Below are positions 32,945-43,300 of a stretch of 64,000 nucleotides of DNA, in pieces (position 1 is the first letter of the stretch; each line of letters begins with the position of its first letter). The DNA is taken from assembly GCF_009733865.1 (NCBI RefSeq), contig NZ_WOFB01000018.1, positions 1 through 64,000 on the forward strand. The letters run 5' to 3'. Both the position numbers and the translations under genes were made by a program. The notes under the pieces were generated by a model. That model was not told where the DNA came from, made no database searches, and saw only the letters and a list, made by a program, of their open reading frames with translations. This DNA comes from Oceanobacillus salinisoli. Its GTDB lineage: Bacteria; Bacillota; Bacilli; Bacillales; Amphibacillaceae.

Positions 32945-33225
32945 AAAAAAAGTGATGAATGCTGAATTAATGGGATGAATGCTGAATTAATAGGATGAAT
33001 GCTGAATTAATTGGGATGAATGCTGAATTAATGGGATGAACGCTGAATTAATGGGATGAATGCTGAATTAATGGGATGTTGCTGAATTAATGGGATGAAT
33101 ACTGAATTAATGGGATGAACGCTGAATTAATGGGATGAATGCTGAATTAATGGGATGAATGCTGAATTAATCGGATGAATGCTGAATTAATGAGATGAAT
33201 GCTGAATTAATGAGACGAAGAACAG
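32945..33225. repeat. GCTGAATTAAT 20-21 bp tandem array (family C)
   Basis: About 13 near-identical units of GCTGAATTAATGGGATGAAT, mostly 20 bp. Single-base differences (cgg, gag, aac) are scattered. No real coding frame. It lies between the spoIIID terminator and mbl. Confidence 0.95.
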
Positions 33226-33535
33226 AAATAATGGAGCGAAAACTGAAAAACAGGGATTGGCTGGAAAAAACAAAAAAGGCTTTTAAAAAGCAAGAAACTA
33301 CCGATAAAAAGAGAGGAAAGTTCACAAATGGTGAAGGATTCTCTATAGTAAAAGCATTCACCAAAAGAAACTCCACTCTAATATCCCGAGTCCCCTTTCT
33401 TGCTAGTGTAAAAAAATCGACAAAAATCTTATAATAAATGCAGTTAAATGTTGAATTTTGTGGTAAAATATTATATTAGTAGCATTATGTTTTCGGACAG
33501 ATGCAAGATAGAGAAGCTTAGGAGGATCTAGATAC

Positions 33536-34537
33536 ATGTTTTCTAGGGATATTGGAATTGACCTTGGTACGGCAAATGTTCTTATTCATGTAAAAGGAAA
33601 AGGGATTGTTTTAAACGAGCCATCCGTTGTGGCAATGGACCGCAATACAGGGAAAGTCCTTGAAGTTGGGGAAGCTGCCCGACGCATGGTAGGACGGACA
33701 CCAGGAAACATTGAAGCAATTCGCCCGTTGAAAGATGGCGTTATTGCTGATTTCGATGTAACAGAAGCAATGCTTAAGCATTTTATAAATAAAATTAATG
33801 TCAAAGGAATTATTTCCAAACCGAGAATGCTCATTTGCTGTCCAACGAATATTACAAAAGTGGAGCAAAAAGCAATCAAAGAAGCGGCAGAGAAGTCTGG
33901 CGGGAAGAAAGTTTACTTGGAGGAAGAGCCAAAAGTGGCAGCAATCGGAGCTGGCATGGAGATTTATCAGCCAAGTGGGAATATGGTTGTAGATATCGGT
34001 GGAGGAACGACAGATGTTGCCGTGCTTTCGATGGGAGGAATTGTTACCTCAGAATCGATTAAGATGGCCGGCGACAAGTTCGACGTTGAAATTCTGCAGT
34101 ATATTAAGAAGAAATATAAATTATTAATCGGTGAACGGACAGCAGAGGAAATTAAGATTCAGGTTGCTACTGTTTCTGAAGGCTCCAGAAAAGAAGAAAT
34201 GGATATTCGCGGACGTGATATGGTTTCTGGACTTCCACGTACGATTTCGGTTGGGTCGGCTGAAATTGAAGAAGCACTTCGAGAATCTGTATATTTAATT
34301 GTCCAGGCAGCGAAGTCGGTATTAGAGCATACACCACCTGAATTATCTGCAGATATTATTGATCGCGGAATTATTTTAACCGGTGGCGGAGCATTAATTC
34401 ACGGAATTGATCATCTGCTGGCAGAAGAATTAAAAGTCCCTGTATTTTTAGCAGAAGAGCCAATGAACTGTGTTGCAAAGGGTACGGGCATTATGCTGGA
34501 AAATATTGATAAAATTGAAAATAAAAAGATTATTTAA
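33536..34537 (+). CDS. mbl: MreB-like actin homologue Mbl
   Basis: Membrane-associated actin-like filament protein that directs lateral cell-wall synthesis. 333 aa. The phosphate-binding loops DIGIDLGTANVLIHVKGKG (start) and MVVDIGGGTTDVAVLS (about 149-164), and the adenosine motif LTGGGALIHG, are clear. It follows spoIIID and precedes flhO, so Mbl rather than MreB is favoured. AGGAGG precedes the ATG. A promoter is plausible in the TTGAAT...TATATT region at about 33451-33477. Confidence 0.95.
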   Translation: MFSRDIGIDLGTANVLIHVKGKGIVLNEPSVVAMDRNTGKVLEVGEAARRMVGRTPGNIEAIRPLKDGVIADFDVTEAMLKHFINKINVKGIISKPRMLICCPTNITKVEQKAIKEAAEKSGGKKVYLEEEPKVAAIGAGMEIYQPSGNMVVDIGGGTTDVAVLSMGGIVTSESIKMAGDKFDVEILQYIKKKYKLLIGERTAEEIKIQVATVSEGSRKEEMDIRGRDMVSGLPRTISVGSAEIEEALRESVYLIVQAAKSVLEHTPPELSADIIDRGIILTGGGALIHGIDHLLAEELKVPVFLAEEPMNCVAKGTGIMLENIDKIENKKII

Positions 34538-34570
34538 GGTAGGAATTTTCCCTAATATGGAGGAGATTAC

Positions 34571-35377
34571 ATGTTAAGAGGTTTTTATACGGCGGCAAGT
34601 GGAATGCTTTCCCAGCAGCGGTCACAGGAGGCATTAGCAAATAATATAGCCAATGCGAATACACCAGGTTACAAAGCAGATCAGGCGACAATGCGTGCTT
34701 TTCCAGAACTCCTTATTAATGAAATGGGTTCGAAAAAAATCCCGACAACCAATGGCTTCAACGTACCGGTGAATAATCACATCGGCTCGATAAATACCGG
34801 TGTATACGTACAGGAAACAATTCCGAATTTCTCTCAAGGGGATATCCGGGAAACCTCGCTACCAACAGATTTAGCAATTGTCCAAGGAAATGTTCCTGAT
34901 GAGACAGGTTCATTATTTTTCACAGTGCAAAATGATGCAGGGGAAGTTCGTTATACAAGAAACGGGAACTTTACAGTGGATGGACAAGGTTTTCTTGTGA
35001 CGAGTCAAGGATATTATGTTCTTGACCAGGCCGGAAATCCGATTCAAACAAACGGCATGGAATTCACGGTAACCCCTGATGGTGCGCTGGAAACGGCAGC
35101 CGGTCAAAATATTCCGTTGGGCATTGCTTACACGGATAATGTGAATGACTTTGTAAAAGAAGGTAATGATTTGTTTAATGGGGAAGCAGGCGCAGTTCCA
35201 GCAGATGCTATGTTTACCATTAAGCAAGGGTTCCTGGAAGGCTCCAATGTGGATGCATTGCAAACCATGACAGAAATGATGAATGCCTACCGTTTATTTG
35301 AAACCAATCAACGCGTGTTGCGTGCGTATGATGAGAGTATGGGGAAAGCGGTTAGTGAGGTTGGTCGAATTGGATAA
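34571..35377 (+). CDS. flhO: Flagellar hook-basal body protein FlhO
   Basis: Rod/hook protein of the FlgF/FlgG family, 268 aa. The N-terminal rod motif LANNIANANTPGYKAD and the C-terminal MTEMMNAYRLFETNQRVLRAYDESM helix are diagnostic. It is exported by the flagellar type III system, so there is no signal peptide. It lies 33 bases after mbl and 30 before flhP, the same order as in B. subtilis. Confidence 0.93.
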   Translation: MLRGFYTAASGMLSQQRSQEALANNIANANTPGYKADQATMRAFPELLINEMGSKKIPTTNGFNVPVNNHIGSINTGVYVQETIPNFSQGDIRETSLPTDLAIVQGNVPDETGSLFFTVQNDAGEVRYTRNGNFTVDGQGFLVTSQGYYVLDQAGNPIQTNGMEFTVTPDGALETAAGQNIPLGIAYTDNVNDFVKEGNDLFNGEAGAVPADAMFTIKQGFLEGSNVDALQTMTEMMNAYRLFETNQRVLRAYDESMGKAVSEVGRIG

Positions 35378-35407
35378 AAATAGCCATGAAAGATTGGAGA
35401 AAATGCC

Positions 35408-36241
35408 ATGTCACGAACAATGATTCAGGCTGCAGTGACGATGAATCAGCTGCAAAATAAATTAGATTTAATTGGGAATAATATGGCAAATAGCCAAACG
35501 ACTGGGTATAAAACACGGGGAGCGGAATTTTCCTCCTTACTTTTCCAGCAAATGGACAATTTGGATCGTCCGGGAAACAATGAAAACCGTGTAACTCCAG
35601 ACGGTATTCGTATCGGTTCTGGTGCAAGACTTGGTACAACCACTGTTAATTTGGAACAGGGTCCAATTGTATCAACGGGTCGTGCACTGGATACGGCTCT
35701 CCTGGATAAAAATTATCTTTTCCAAGTCCAAGTAACGGAAAATGGTGTTGCAGAAACAAGATATACCCGTGATGGTGCTTTTTATTTAAATACGAGCAAT
35801 GATGATGGTTCTGTCATGCTAACGACGAGTGACGGGAATCCAGTGCTTGGAGATAATGGGCCGATCGTATTTGCTGACGGCTTTGACTCGGTTAACATTC
35901 TCGATAATGGGCAAATCGTTGTGGAACGTGCTGGACAAACAGAAGTCGTAGGAACTATTGATGTCGTTGAAGCGATTCGTCCGAATGTCCTGGAAGCCGT
36001 GGGAGAAAATATGTTCCGTCTTCCTGATTTAGCGGCGCTTGGATATGACTTTGACGAAATCATTCAAAATCCGGCACCCAATGACCAATTACTGCAGAGC
36101 AATGCTTTAGAGCAGTCCAACGTGAACCTGTCCGAGCAAATGTCGGACTTAATTCTAGCACAAAGGTCGTATCAATTTAATTCCAGAACCATTTCGATGA
36201 CGGATCAGATGATGGGACTAGTTAACGGACTCCGCTCTTAA
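35408..36241 (+). CDS. flhP: Flagellar hook-basal body protein FlhP
   Basis: Paralogue of the preceding gene, 277 aa, with rod motif IGNNMANSQTTGYKTR and the C-terminal SEQMSDLILAQRSYQFNSRT helix. It probably forms the distal rod together with the flhO product. No terminator is visible after it; the next gene begins 157 bases downstream. Confidence 0.93.
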   Translation: MSRTMIQAAVTMNQLQNKLDLIGNNMANSQTTGYKTRGAEFSSLLFQQMDNLDRPGNNENRVTPDGIRIGSGARLGTTTVNLEQGPIVSTGRALDTALLDKNYLFQVQVTENGVAETRYTRDGAFYLNTSNDDGSVMLTTSDGNPVLGDNGPIVFADGFDSVNILDNGQIVVERAGQTEVVGTIDVVEAIRPNVLEAVGENMFRLPDLAALGYDFDEIIQNPAPNDQLLQSNALEQSNVNLSEQMSDLILAQRSYQFNSRTISMTDQMMGLVNGLRS

Positions 36242-36398
36242 TTTGGGGAACAATACTCGGCTGTTGCCAATTTCCTAGCCTTACCACATGTAATTTTTAA
36301 AAAATTCTAGATATTAAGTACTATCTTGTGATAAACTTTTATATAATAGAAATAGGAATCAATAAACGTGATTGTCAGGGATTAAGGAGTTACAAGCC

Positions 36399-36737
36399 AT
36401 GTCAACAGATCAATTAGAAAAAGTTGTCGAGAACCCGAACCGAAGAGTGCAAAAGAACAAACAGAAGCCTCAGAAGGAAGAATCTCAGTCAACGGAAAAG
36501 CAAACAAGAAAACAGCAAAAGAAAAAGCAAAAAGAAGAAAAGCGAAATGCGAAACGGCCAAGACGGCGAATTTTCCCTATTTGGCTGCGGTTTATCCTTC
36601 TTCTTATTTTTTCAGCAGCGGCTCTTGTAGCAGGTTTAATGGTCGGTTATGGGGTTCTGGGCGATGGAAACCCGACAGATGCTTTACGAGCAGAAACCTG
36701 GCAACATATTATCGATATTATCGTAAAACAGGAATAA
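36399..36737 (+). CDS. EpuA-like small membrane protein (often labelled RNA polymerase subunit beta)
   Basis: 112 aa from the ATG at 36399, which follows TAAGGAG; the frame extends nine codons further upstream without a good site. The first 65 residues are extremely Lys/Gln/Glu/Arg rich and end in KRPRRR. One membrane helix (about 68-92) and the short conserved end (GDGNPTDALRAETWQHIIDI) follow. This is the EpuA (PF11772) layout, found next to fabZ in many Bacillaceae. The RNA polymerase label in databases is not supported by the sequence. Function unknown. Confidence 0.75.
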   Translation: MSTDQLEKVVENPNRRVQKNKQKPQKEESQSTEKQTRKQQKKKQKEEKRNAKRPRRRIFPIWLRFILLLIFSAAALVAGLMVGYGVLGDGNPTDALRAETWQHIIDIIVKQE

Positions 36738-36767
36738 CCGGTTTATTCTGAAACGCGAACAATCAAC

Positions 36768-36804
36768 ATACACGTTATTTCCCTTGGGAGAGCGTGTATT
36801 TTTT
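36768..36804 (+). terminator. Terminator after the EpuA-like gene
   Basis: ATACACG pairs with CGTGTAT, with inner TCCC/GGGA, and is followed by TTTTTT. Confidence 0.85.
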
Positions 36805-37020
36805 GTTGCTTTATGTTCTCTTTTACAATGGTTATGAGTGGTTCCTCTCAACACTTATGAGCGGTCAATTCCGTAGCGGCATGAAAGCATATTTACATCG
36901 CAGTTTATATATTAAATCACAAAACGCATACTTTTAGCATATAGCATTTCGAAAAGAACAAGACTTTTGATATAATGACTGCAAGACTGATTTTTTTTAC
37001 CGAAAAGGAGCAAGATAAAA

Positions 37021-37443
37021 ATGATGGACATTGAACAAATAAAGGAAATAATCCCACATCGCTATCCATTTTTATTAGTGGATAAAGTAACGGAAATGGA
37101 GGAAGGAAAGCGAGTTGTTGGGTTGAAAAATGTAACGGTCAATGAACCTTTTTTCCAGGGACATTTTCCGGAATACGCGGTAATGCCAGGAGTGCTGATT
37201 ATCGAAGCCCTTGCACAGGTTGGTGCCATGGGGGTTTTAGGAATGGAAGCAAATAAAGGGAAACTCGGATTTTTAGCTGGAGTGGACAAATGCCGTTTTA
37301 AACGTCAGGTTCGACCTGGAGACCAGTTAAAATTAGAAGTGGAAATCACACGGATGAAAGGACCTATCGGCAAAGGAAAAGGGATCGCAACCGTCGATGG
37401 CGAAATAGCGTGTGAGGCGGAAATTACGTTTGCCATTAAGTAA
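37021..37443 (+). CDS. fabZ: 3-hydroxyacyl-[acyl-carrier-protein] dehydratase FabZ
   Basis: Dehydrates beta-hydroxyacyl-ACP in fatty-acid elongation. 140 aa, hot-dog fold. Catalytic His48 is in [14 protein letters not shown] and Glu62 in [16 protein letters not shown] lies upstream of the ATG pair. It ends the conserved spoIIID-mbl-flhO-flhP-fabZ block. Confidence 0.96.
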   Translation: MMDIEQIKEIIPHRYPFLLVDKVTEMEEGKRVVGLKNVTVNEPFFQGHFPEYAVMPGVLIIEALAQVGAMGVLGMEANKGKLGFLAGVDKCRFKRQVRPGDQLKLEVEITRMKGPIGKGKGIATVDGEIACEAEITFAIK

Positions 37444-37872
37444 AGTAAATTGTGAATTACATAAACACATTGGTGCGTATACCTCAAATGTTATGAGAAA
37501 AGCTGCTTTTTAAATTGGAACTGAGGTTACTCATCCGTACCGACAAGATTTGTTGACTTTGTCACTAAATATAAAGAGTCAGTTTATTCTACCGCTCCGG
37601 AAAGCCACTGCCGGAGCGGAAATCAACGCTGTACTATACTACATCAGACTTTCAGATCAACTGCTAATATTGCGATAACGTAGCATCACCAAATAACTGC
37701 ACAACATAGCAAACATACTTACTATATAAAAAAGCCCACGAATGGATTATATTACCATGTTAAAATATTAGATTTTTTTACTAAAGTGTTAAAAAAATAT
37801 TAAAAAAATGTATTACTTCTTTGATTATGGAAAACCTAAAGGCGAAACGTACATCAAAGGAGGATACTTTTA
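37444..37872. other. Spacer with repeat-derived hairpin (family F fragment)
   Basis: No gene. CCGCTCCGG (37592-37600) pairs perfectly with CCGGAGCGG (37611-37619), then AAATCAAC and ATCAACTGCTAATATT follow, resembling the ends and flank of the element at 31905-32110. The remainder is AT-rich; the promoter of the next gene is not clear. Confidence 0.55.
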
Positions 37873-38202
37873 ATGAGAAAGAACTTTCTATTTAAATTAG
37901 GTGCGCCAATCCTGGCATTATCTTTAGTTGCTGCATGTGGTACAGATGATGAGCCAGATCCAATTGAGGAAGATGCACCACAAGAAAATGCACCACAGGA
38001 AGATGCACCAATGGATGAGGACGGTCCAATGGAAGATGAGCCAATGGAAGAAGATGACCCATTGGATGATGAAGCTCCATTAATGGAAGAGGATGAAGCT
38101 CCGTTAAATCCAGAGGACGATGAGCAAAATGGCGACCAAGGTGCTGACGATGAGATGATCGAGGACGATGCTACGAATCCCGATGATGAAAATCAGCAGT
38201 AA
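37873..38202 (+). CDS. Highly acidic repetitive lipoprotein
   Basis: 109 aa with a lipoprotein signal peptide (MRKNFLFKLG...SLVAAC, lipidated Cys22). The mature part is almost entirely Glu, Asp, Pro, Ala, Gln and Met in imperfect repeats (EDAPQENAPQEDAPM, MEDEPMEEDDPL). It is therefore a disordered, strongly anionic surface tail. I recognise no domain; a role such as cation binding or spacing at the membrane surface would be speculation. AAAGGAGG precedes the ATG and a strong two-way terminator follows. Confidence 0.75.
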   Translation: MRKNFLFKLGAPILALSLVAACGTDDEPDPIEEDAPQENAPQEDAPMDEDGPMEDEPMEEDDPLDDEAPLMEEDEAPLNPEDDEQNGDQGADDEMIEDDATNPDDENQQ

Positions 38203-38211
38203 GAACGTTAG

Positions 38212-38248
38212 AAAAGCAGAACGCCTTGCTAAGGTGTTCTGCTTTTTT
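38212..38248. terminator. Bidirectional terminator between lipoprotein gene and yjfB
   Basis: AAAAGCAGAACGCCTT pairs with AAGGTGTTCTGCTTTT over a 3-base loop. It has T-runs on both strands and serves the convergent genes. Confidence 0.93.
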
Positions 38249-38435
38249 AAACGTGAATATCCAGTTGCTTTCCTAATGTTGGATGTGGCGGCGTCACTCC
38301 GGAGTCCCCAAGCATTTTGGTCAAATCATTGCTTTGCTGTTCTGACATATTCATTACTTTATCCATTAACGAAATGCCTACATTGGACTTTACTTGATTC
38401 TGTGCCATAACGACAGAAAGTGCGGCAATATCCAT
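38247..38435 (-). CDS. yjfB: YjfB-family putative motility protein
   Basis: 62 aa, starting MDIAALSVVMAQNQV and containing the family pattern SVGISLMDKVMNMSEQQSNDLTKML in close form (here SNVGISLMDKV). The YjfB family is small, cytosolic and linked to motility by co-occurrence; its mechanism is unknown. The start has a strong GGGAGG on the minus strand. An extended -10-like TGATATACT (minus strand, 38466-38474) is a promoter candidate. No flagellar genes adjoin it directly. Confidence 0.82.
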   Translation of the reverse strand: MDIAALSVVMAQNQVKSNVGISLMDKVMNMSEQQSNDLTKMLGDSGVTPPHPTLGKQLDIHV

Positions 38436-38636
38436 AGCGATTCCTCCCTCGTGTGTACTCTATCCAGTATATCATTTCGTCCGCATCATGAACATCAATT
38501 CGCCAGAAAACTTCCATACAATAAATTATTTTTAAAATTTAGAACAAAATTTATTGCAATTTTTAAAAATCATAGTAAAATAGTTATGGGTATAAAGAAC
38601 TGATTCCCGTTCAAATAATAAAAAGGAGCTGTTGTG

Positions 38637-39131
38637 ATGTACCATATTTACATGGTTACTAGAGAAACAAAAATGTTAATTCTGATGGAAAGTTCCATGT
38701 ATTACCGATCCCTTATCATTGAAGAAAATCAAGAAACAGACAATTCCAGCAAGTACTCCCATTTCAAACCGGAACAGATTATTGATTATAATTGTAAACG
38801 CTATGGTTCCACACTGAACGGAAGGAAAGAGGTTGTCAAAGAAATTTTGCATTCCTCAAGCAAGATTCCAATCCCGATTATCCCTCATCTAGGTATTTAC
38901 ATCTTCCCGACTGCTTCAAATAAAAATAAAAACTGCGTATGGTTAGCTTATCACCACATAAAGGATTATAAAGAGCATAATGATAAAACAATGGTGTCCT
39001 TTTTTGATGGAACAGGTATGGAAATCAATTCTTCGACATCGGTATTTGACAGGCAATATAAGCGGGCAAGCCAGGTTATCGTTCACTTTAACCGGAGTTT
39101 GCTTTTTGGAAAAGGCCCGAAACTGTGGTGA
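38637..39131 (+). CDS. comK: Competence transcription factor ComK
   Basis: ComK family DNA-binding master regulator of natural transformation. The core IIDYNCKRYGSTLNGRK, IPIIPHLGIYIFPT and CVWLAYHHIKDYK match ComK in order. 164 aa from the ATG at 38637 (AAGGAG 8 bases upstream; GTG at 38634 is too close). This is about 28 residues shorter than B. subtilis ComK, mostly missing the C-terminal tail that in B. subtilis takes part in degradation by MecA/ClpCP. Whether it is functional cannot be told. Confidence 0.85.
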   Translation: MYHIYMVTRETKMLILMESSMYYRSLIIEENQETDNSSKYSHFKPEQIIDYNCKRYGSTLNGRKEVVKEILHSSSKIPIPIIPHLGIYIFPTASNKNKNCVWLAYHHIKDYKEHNDKTMVSFFDGTGMEINSSTSVFDRQYKRASQVIVHFNRSLLFGKGPKLW

Positions 39132-39198
39132 GTACATAAACAAAATAAAGACATCCTGTTTACCAAGAAAAATGAAACCAAAATATAGAATATAACGT

Positions 39199-39236
39199 AA
39201 ACAAAAAAGAGGGTGTTAAATCCTCTTTTTTGTTTT
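39199..39236 (+). terminator. Terminator of comK
   Basis: AAACAAAAAAGAGG pairs with CCTCTTTTTTGTTT, with T-runs on both sides of the tip. Confidence 0.88.
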
Positions 39237-39323
39237 AAACGGAGAAAGCAGACCAGAGTGGAAAGGCGGGAAAGAAGGTGAGATAATAGGGGGCATAAAA
39301 TGATAGTCACCTAATGAGAATAA

Positions 39324-39354
39324 TTGACTTTTTGCAAAAGAATGAAGATATAGT
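39324..39354 (+). promoter_or_regulatory. Candidate promoter of the RND efflux operon
   Basis: TTGACT (39324-39329) and TATAGT (39349-39354) are separated by 19 bases, slightly long. An alternative -10, GATATA, has a 17-base spacer. The leader to the adaptor gene is about 130 bases and contains a GGGCA/TGCCC mini-hairpin. Confidence 0.4.
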
Positions 39355-39483
39355 ATGAAAGCGTATAACCTTTCCTATTACATAAGTGTACTAGGGCATT
39401 TGCCCAAAGGTCTGACAAACGCTGAGTATTTCAATACATAAATACGCTTTTAGAATAAGTGAACTTAGAGAGGAGTATGATGG

Positions 39484-40344
39484 ATGAAGAAGTACCTGTT
39501 ACCTATCTTGATGATGATGATGGTTCTAGCTGCGTGTTCGGAGGAGGATGACACTGCGGCAGAAGCGGAAGAGGAAGAGGAAAGAGTGGTGGCTGTAGAG
39601 GTTGTGGAGGCAGAAGAAGGTGATTTAACCATCGAAAAGTCGATTTACGGACGTACCGCACCAAATAGCACCACCCCCCTCATCGTACAAACCCCTGGTG
39701 AAGTGGAAGAATTGGAAGTGGCAAACGGTGACCGTGTGGAAGAGGATGATCTGATTGCAACGATTTTCACAGCGGCAGGCAATCAAAATGTTCGTGCCAC
39801 AACAGATGGAGAAATCATTAATTTGCAAGTAAGCGAAGGAGATATGGCGGACACAGAAGAGCCGATTGCGATGGTTTCAGATTTAGATACGATGCAAATC
39901 CAGTTTTCCACAACAGCCAATGTTCGTGCCTTATTTTCTGTAGATGATACAGTTACTGCATTGATAGAAGACTCCGAATATGAAGCAACAATCACAAAAA
40001 TCGATACATTGCCTGATGATAAAGGCCTATATCCAATTGTCGCGACAGTAGAAACGGAAGAAGCGGATATTTTGCCTGGCATTGTTGCTGAAATACGTGT
40101 TCCGGAAGAAAAAATTGCCTCCGCAATCCTGATTCCTACGTCTGCTCTTGCAGAAGAAGATGGGGAGACGTATGTTTACACAGTGAACGATAATCTGGCC
40201 ACCAAAGTGATGGTGGATGTTTTAGAAACCCAATCGGATGTTACTGCGATTGAGGGGGATATTCAAACGGGGGAACAGGTAGTAACAACAGGACAGCTGA
40301 TGTTAATCGATGGTGCTCAGGTTGACATTACGGGAGGGGAGTAA
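39484..40344 (+). CDS. RND efflux periplasmic-adaptor-type lipoprotein
   Basis: Membrane-fusion (HlyD/AcrA-type) subunit, 286 aa. A lipobox VLAAC (Cys18) anchors it to the outer face of the membrane, followed by an acidic linker. The two biotinyl-lipoyl-like halves are visible (PGEVEELEVANGDRVEEDD and DGEIINLQVSEGDMADTEEP). The hairpin between them is very short, so the coiled coil is reduced, as is usual in Gram-positive adaptors without an outer-membrane channel. It lies 3 bases before the pump gene. Confidence 0.88.
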   Translation: MKKYLLPILMMMMVLAACSEEDDTAAEAEEEEERVVAVEVVEAEEGDLTIEKSIYGRTAPNSTTPLIVQTPGEVEELEVANGDRVEEDDLIATIFTAAGNQNVRATTDGEIINLQVSEGDMADTEEPIAMVSDLDTMQIQFSTTANVRALFSVDDTVTALIEDSEYEATITKIDTLPDDKGLYPIVATVETEEADILPGIVAEIRVPEEKIASAILIPTSALAEEDGETYVYTVNDNLATKVMVDVLETQSDVTAIEGDIQTGEQVVTTGQLMLIDGAQVDITGGE

Positions 40345-40347
40345 ATC

Positions 40348-43300
40348 TTGAAGCTTGTAAAAACATCTGTCAGACGTCCTGTTGGTGTTATTATGATCGT
40401 GCTTGCCATCGTAGCACTGGGCATTGTGTCCGTACGAAATTTGGCAGTCGATCTATTTCCGGAAATCGATTTATCAATTGCTGTAGTGGCAACGAGTTAT
40501 GAGGAAGCTGCACCAGAGGATGTAGAAAATTTAATTTCCCGGCCGATTGAATCTGCGGTCAGTACGATTGAAGGGATTAATACGATTCAATCCCAATCCC
40601 AGTCCGGATCATCACTAGTTGTCATGATGTTTAAAAACGGAACCGACCTTGACCAGGCATTGCTCGATGTCCGGGAAAAAGTGGACCAGGTTAAAGGTAT
40701 GCTTCCAGAACAGGCTGGTGATCCTAGTATTCTAAGATTTAGCCCGGATGCCATGCCTATCATGTACATTGGTGTTACCGGCAAAGATGCAGCTACACTA
40801 ACGGAATTATCCGATGATCAGATTGTCCCGTTTTTTGAAAGGCAGGCAGGCGTAGCATCGGTAACTGTTGAAGGGGCTAAAACTCGCGAAATTCAGCTTG
40901 AGGTGGACCCGGCAAAATTACAGCAATACGGGGTATCCGCACAAACGCTCATTCAAGTGCTGAGTGAAACGAATCAATCCGCATCTGTTGGAACGGTTGA
41001 CCGAGGAAATCAGGACTTGCAGCTGCGCGTAACCGGCGAATTTGAGTCGATTGACGAAATTGGCCAAACCGTTATTCAAACCGAAACGGGTGCAACGGTT
41101 CGTGTAGAAGACGTGGCAGAAGTAAAGGATGGATTTAAACAGGCAAGCTCTGCCTCTTTGGTAAACGGGAAAGAATCGCTCGTACTTTCGGTCATGAAGC
41201 AAACCGACGCCAACACAGTCGATGTCGCAACAATCATTCAGGACAGCATGGACAGCATTCAGGCAGAGCTTGGGAGCGATGTGGATTTGGAAGTACTGAT
41301 TGATACGTCCGAATTCATCGAAATGTCGATTGATTCCGTTCTCGAAAATATTGTAATCGGCGGTGTGATTGCATTCTTTATCCTGCTGTTATTTCTGAAA
41401 AGTTTCCGTGCGACCATCATTATCGGCTTATCGATTCCGATTGCGCTGATTTCCACATTTGCGCTGATGTATTTTAGTGGGCAAACATTGAATGTTCTCA
41501 CACTCGGTGGTTTAGCTTTAGGGATCGGGATGATGGTGGACAGCTCGATTGTTATTTTGGAAAATATTTACTCATACCGAAAACGCGGGCACAGTCTGAA
41601 GGGTTCCGCTATTAAGGGAGCATCTGAACTTGCACCAGCGGTTATTGCATCGACGACAACGACATTGGTAGTCTTTTTGCCGATGGTGTTTGTCGAAGGA
41701 ATTACTGCAGATATGTTCATGCCACTCGGGATGGCAGTTGCCTTTTCATTGATTGCTTCCCTTGTGGTGGCCGTTACATTAGTGCCAATGCTTTCATCGA
41801 AACTACTATCAGAGACGTTTGTCGAAAGTGGCCGTCGCTACTGGTTTGATCGTTTTCTTGACTGGTTAAGAGACAAATACAGCAAGGCATTAAAACGAGT
41901 CGTGAAATACCGAAAAACAACAGTATTTGCAGTGGTGGCGATGATAATCGGCAGTCTGGCACTGATTCCTGCAATTGGTGCAGAATTCATTCCGGCATCT
42001 GACCAGGGCCAGGCTACGATTACAGTAGAAACAGAACCTGGGTCAACATTTGCGTACACCTATGAAATTGTCGAACAAGTAAATGAAGTGTTGGAAGATT
42101 ACAGTGATTTGATTGAAGTGAATTATGTAACGATAAACAGTTCAGATGTTATGATGGGCGGAAATAGTGATGGTGGTGCATCATACACATTACAACTCAT
42201 TCCAGCTGGTGAACGCAATCAGTCCACAACAGAAATCGTTCAGGAAATGGATGAAGCTTTTCAAAAAATTGCTGGTGCAGAAATTACGGCAGCTGCCATG
42301 GATGCTGGCATAAGCACGGGCGACCCGATTCAGATTATGCTGAACGGTCCGGAACATGAAGTATTGAATGAGCTATCCAAGGAAGTGGTTGCGGAAATCT
42401 CCACAGTCGATGGTGTATTTAATCCAACATCAGCAGCGTCAGAAGGCATTCCACAAATGGAAATAAAAGTGAATGAGGACAAAGCCGCCATGTATGGTTT
42501 AACACAGTCGCAGGTCACTTCCCAAGTCCAAATGCAGTTTAATGGGCAAATTGCAACAAGATATCGGGAAGCTGGCCAGGAAATCGACGTAACAATCATC
42601 TATCCAGAGGATCAGCGCTCAAGCATCAGTGATATGGAAAACATGAAAATTCAAACACAGACAGGTGCCATGATTCCATTAGAGGAAGTTGCGACATTTG
42701 CAGAATCCCAAGCACCAGCCAGCTTACTCAGGGAAAATCAGCAGCCGCAGATGAATGTTACCAGTGACATCACTGGCAGAGACCTTGCGAGTGTTGTATC
42801 AGATGTCGAAGCAAAGCTAGATGCGATTAACATACCAGAAGGATATAGCTATTCCATGGGCGGCCAAGCAGAAGATATGGCGGAATCCTTCGAAGATCTC
42901 GCACTGGCACTCTTGTTCTCGATCTTCCTGGTGTATGCCGTCATGGCAATCCAATTTGAAAACTTCCTATTCCCGTTCATTATCATGTTTGCATTACCGA
43001 CAACGGTGATCGGGGTCATTCTCGGGCTATTCGTAACCGGCATCCCTTTGAGCATTCCAGGATTTATCGGGATCATCATGCTCGCCGGTATCGTCGTAAA
43101 CAACTCGATCGTACTCGTGGATTATATCAATATCCTACGCAAGCAAGGGATGGATCGAAAAGCAGCCATTATCGAAGCGGGACGAAACAGGCTGCGGCCA
43201 ATCCTGATGACCACCTTAACCACCGTGCTAGCCATGGTCCCACTAGGCCTTGCACTCGGTGAAGGTGCCGAAATGCAGCAACCACTCGCTGTTACTATCA

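Noticed and set aside
33195-33434. 79-codon basic open frame just before mbl
   Set aside because: It begins inside the last units of the GCTGAATTAAT array, has no ribosome binding site of its own and shows low-complexity Lys/Arg content; probably repeat-derived.
38247-38435. Treating the 62-aa minus-strand frame as a shadow of the 80-codon plus-strand frame
   Set aside because: Reversed: the minus-strand product matches YjfB, has a GGGAGG site and shares a two-way terminator, so the plus-strand frame is the shadow.
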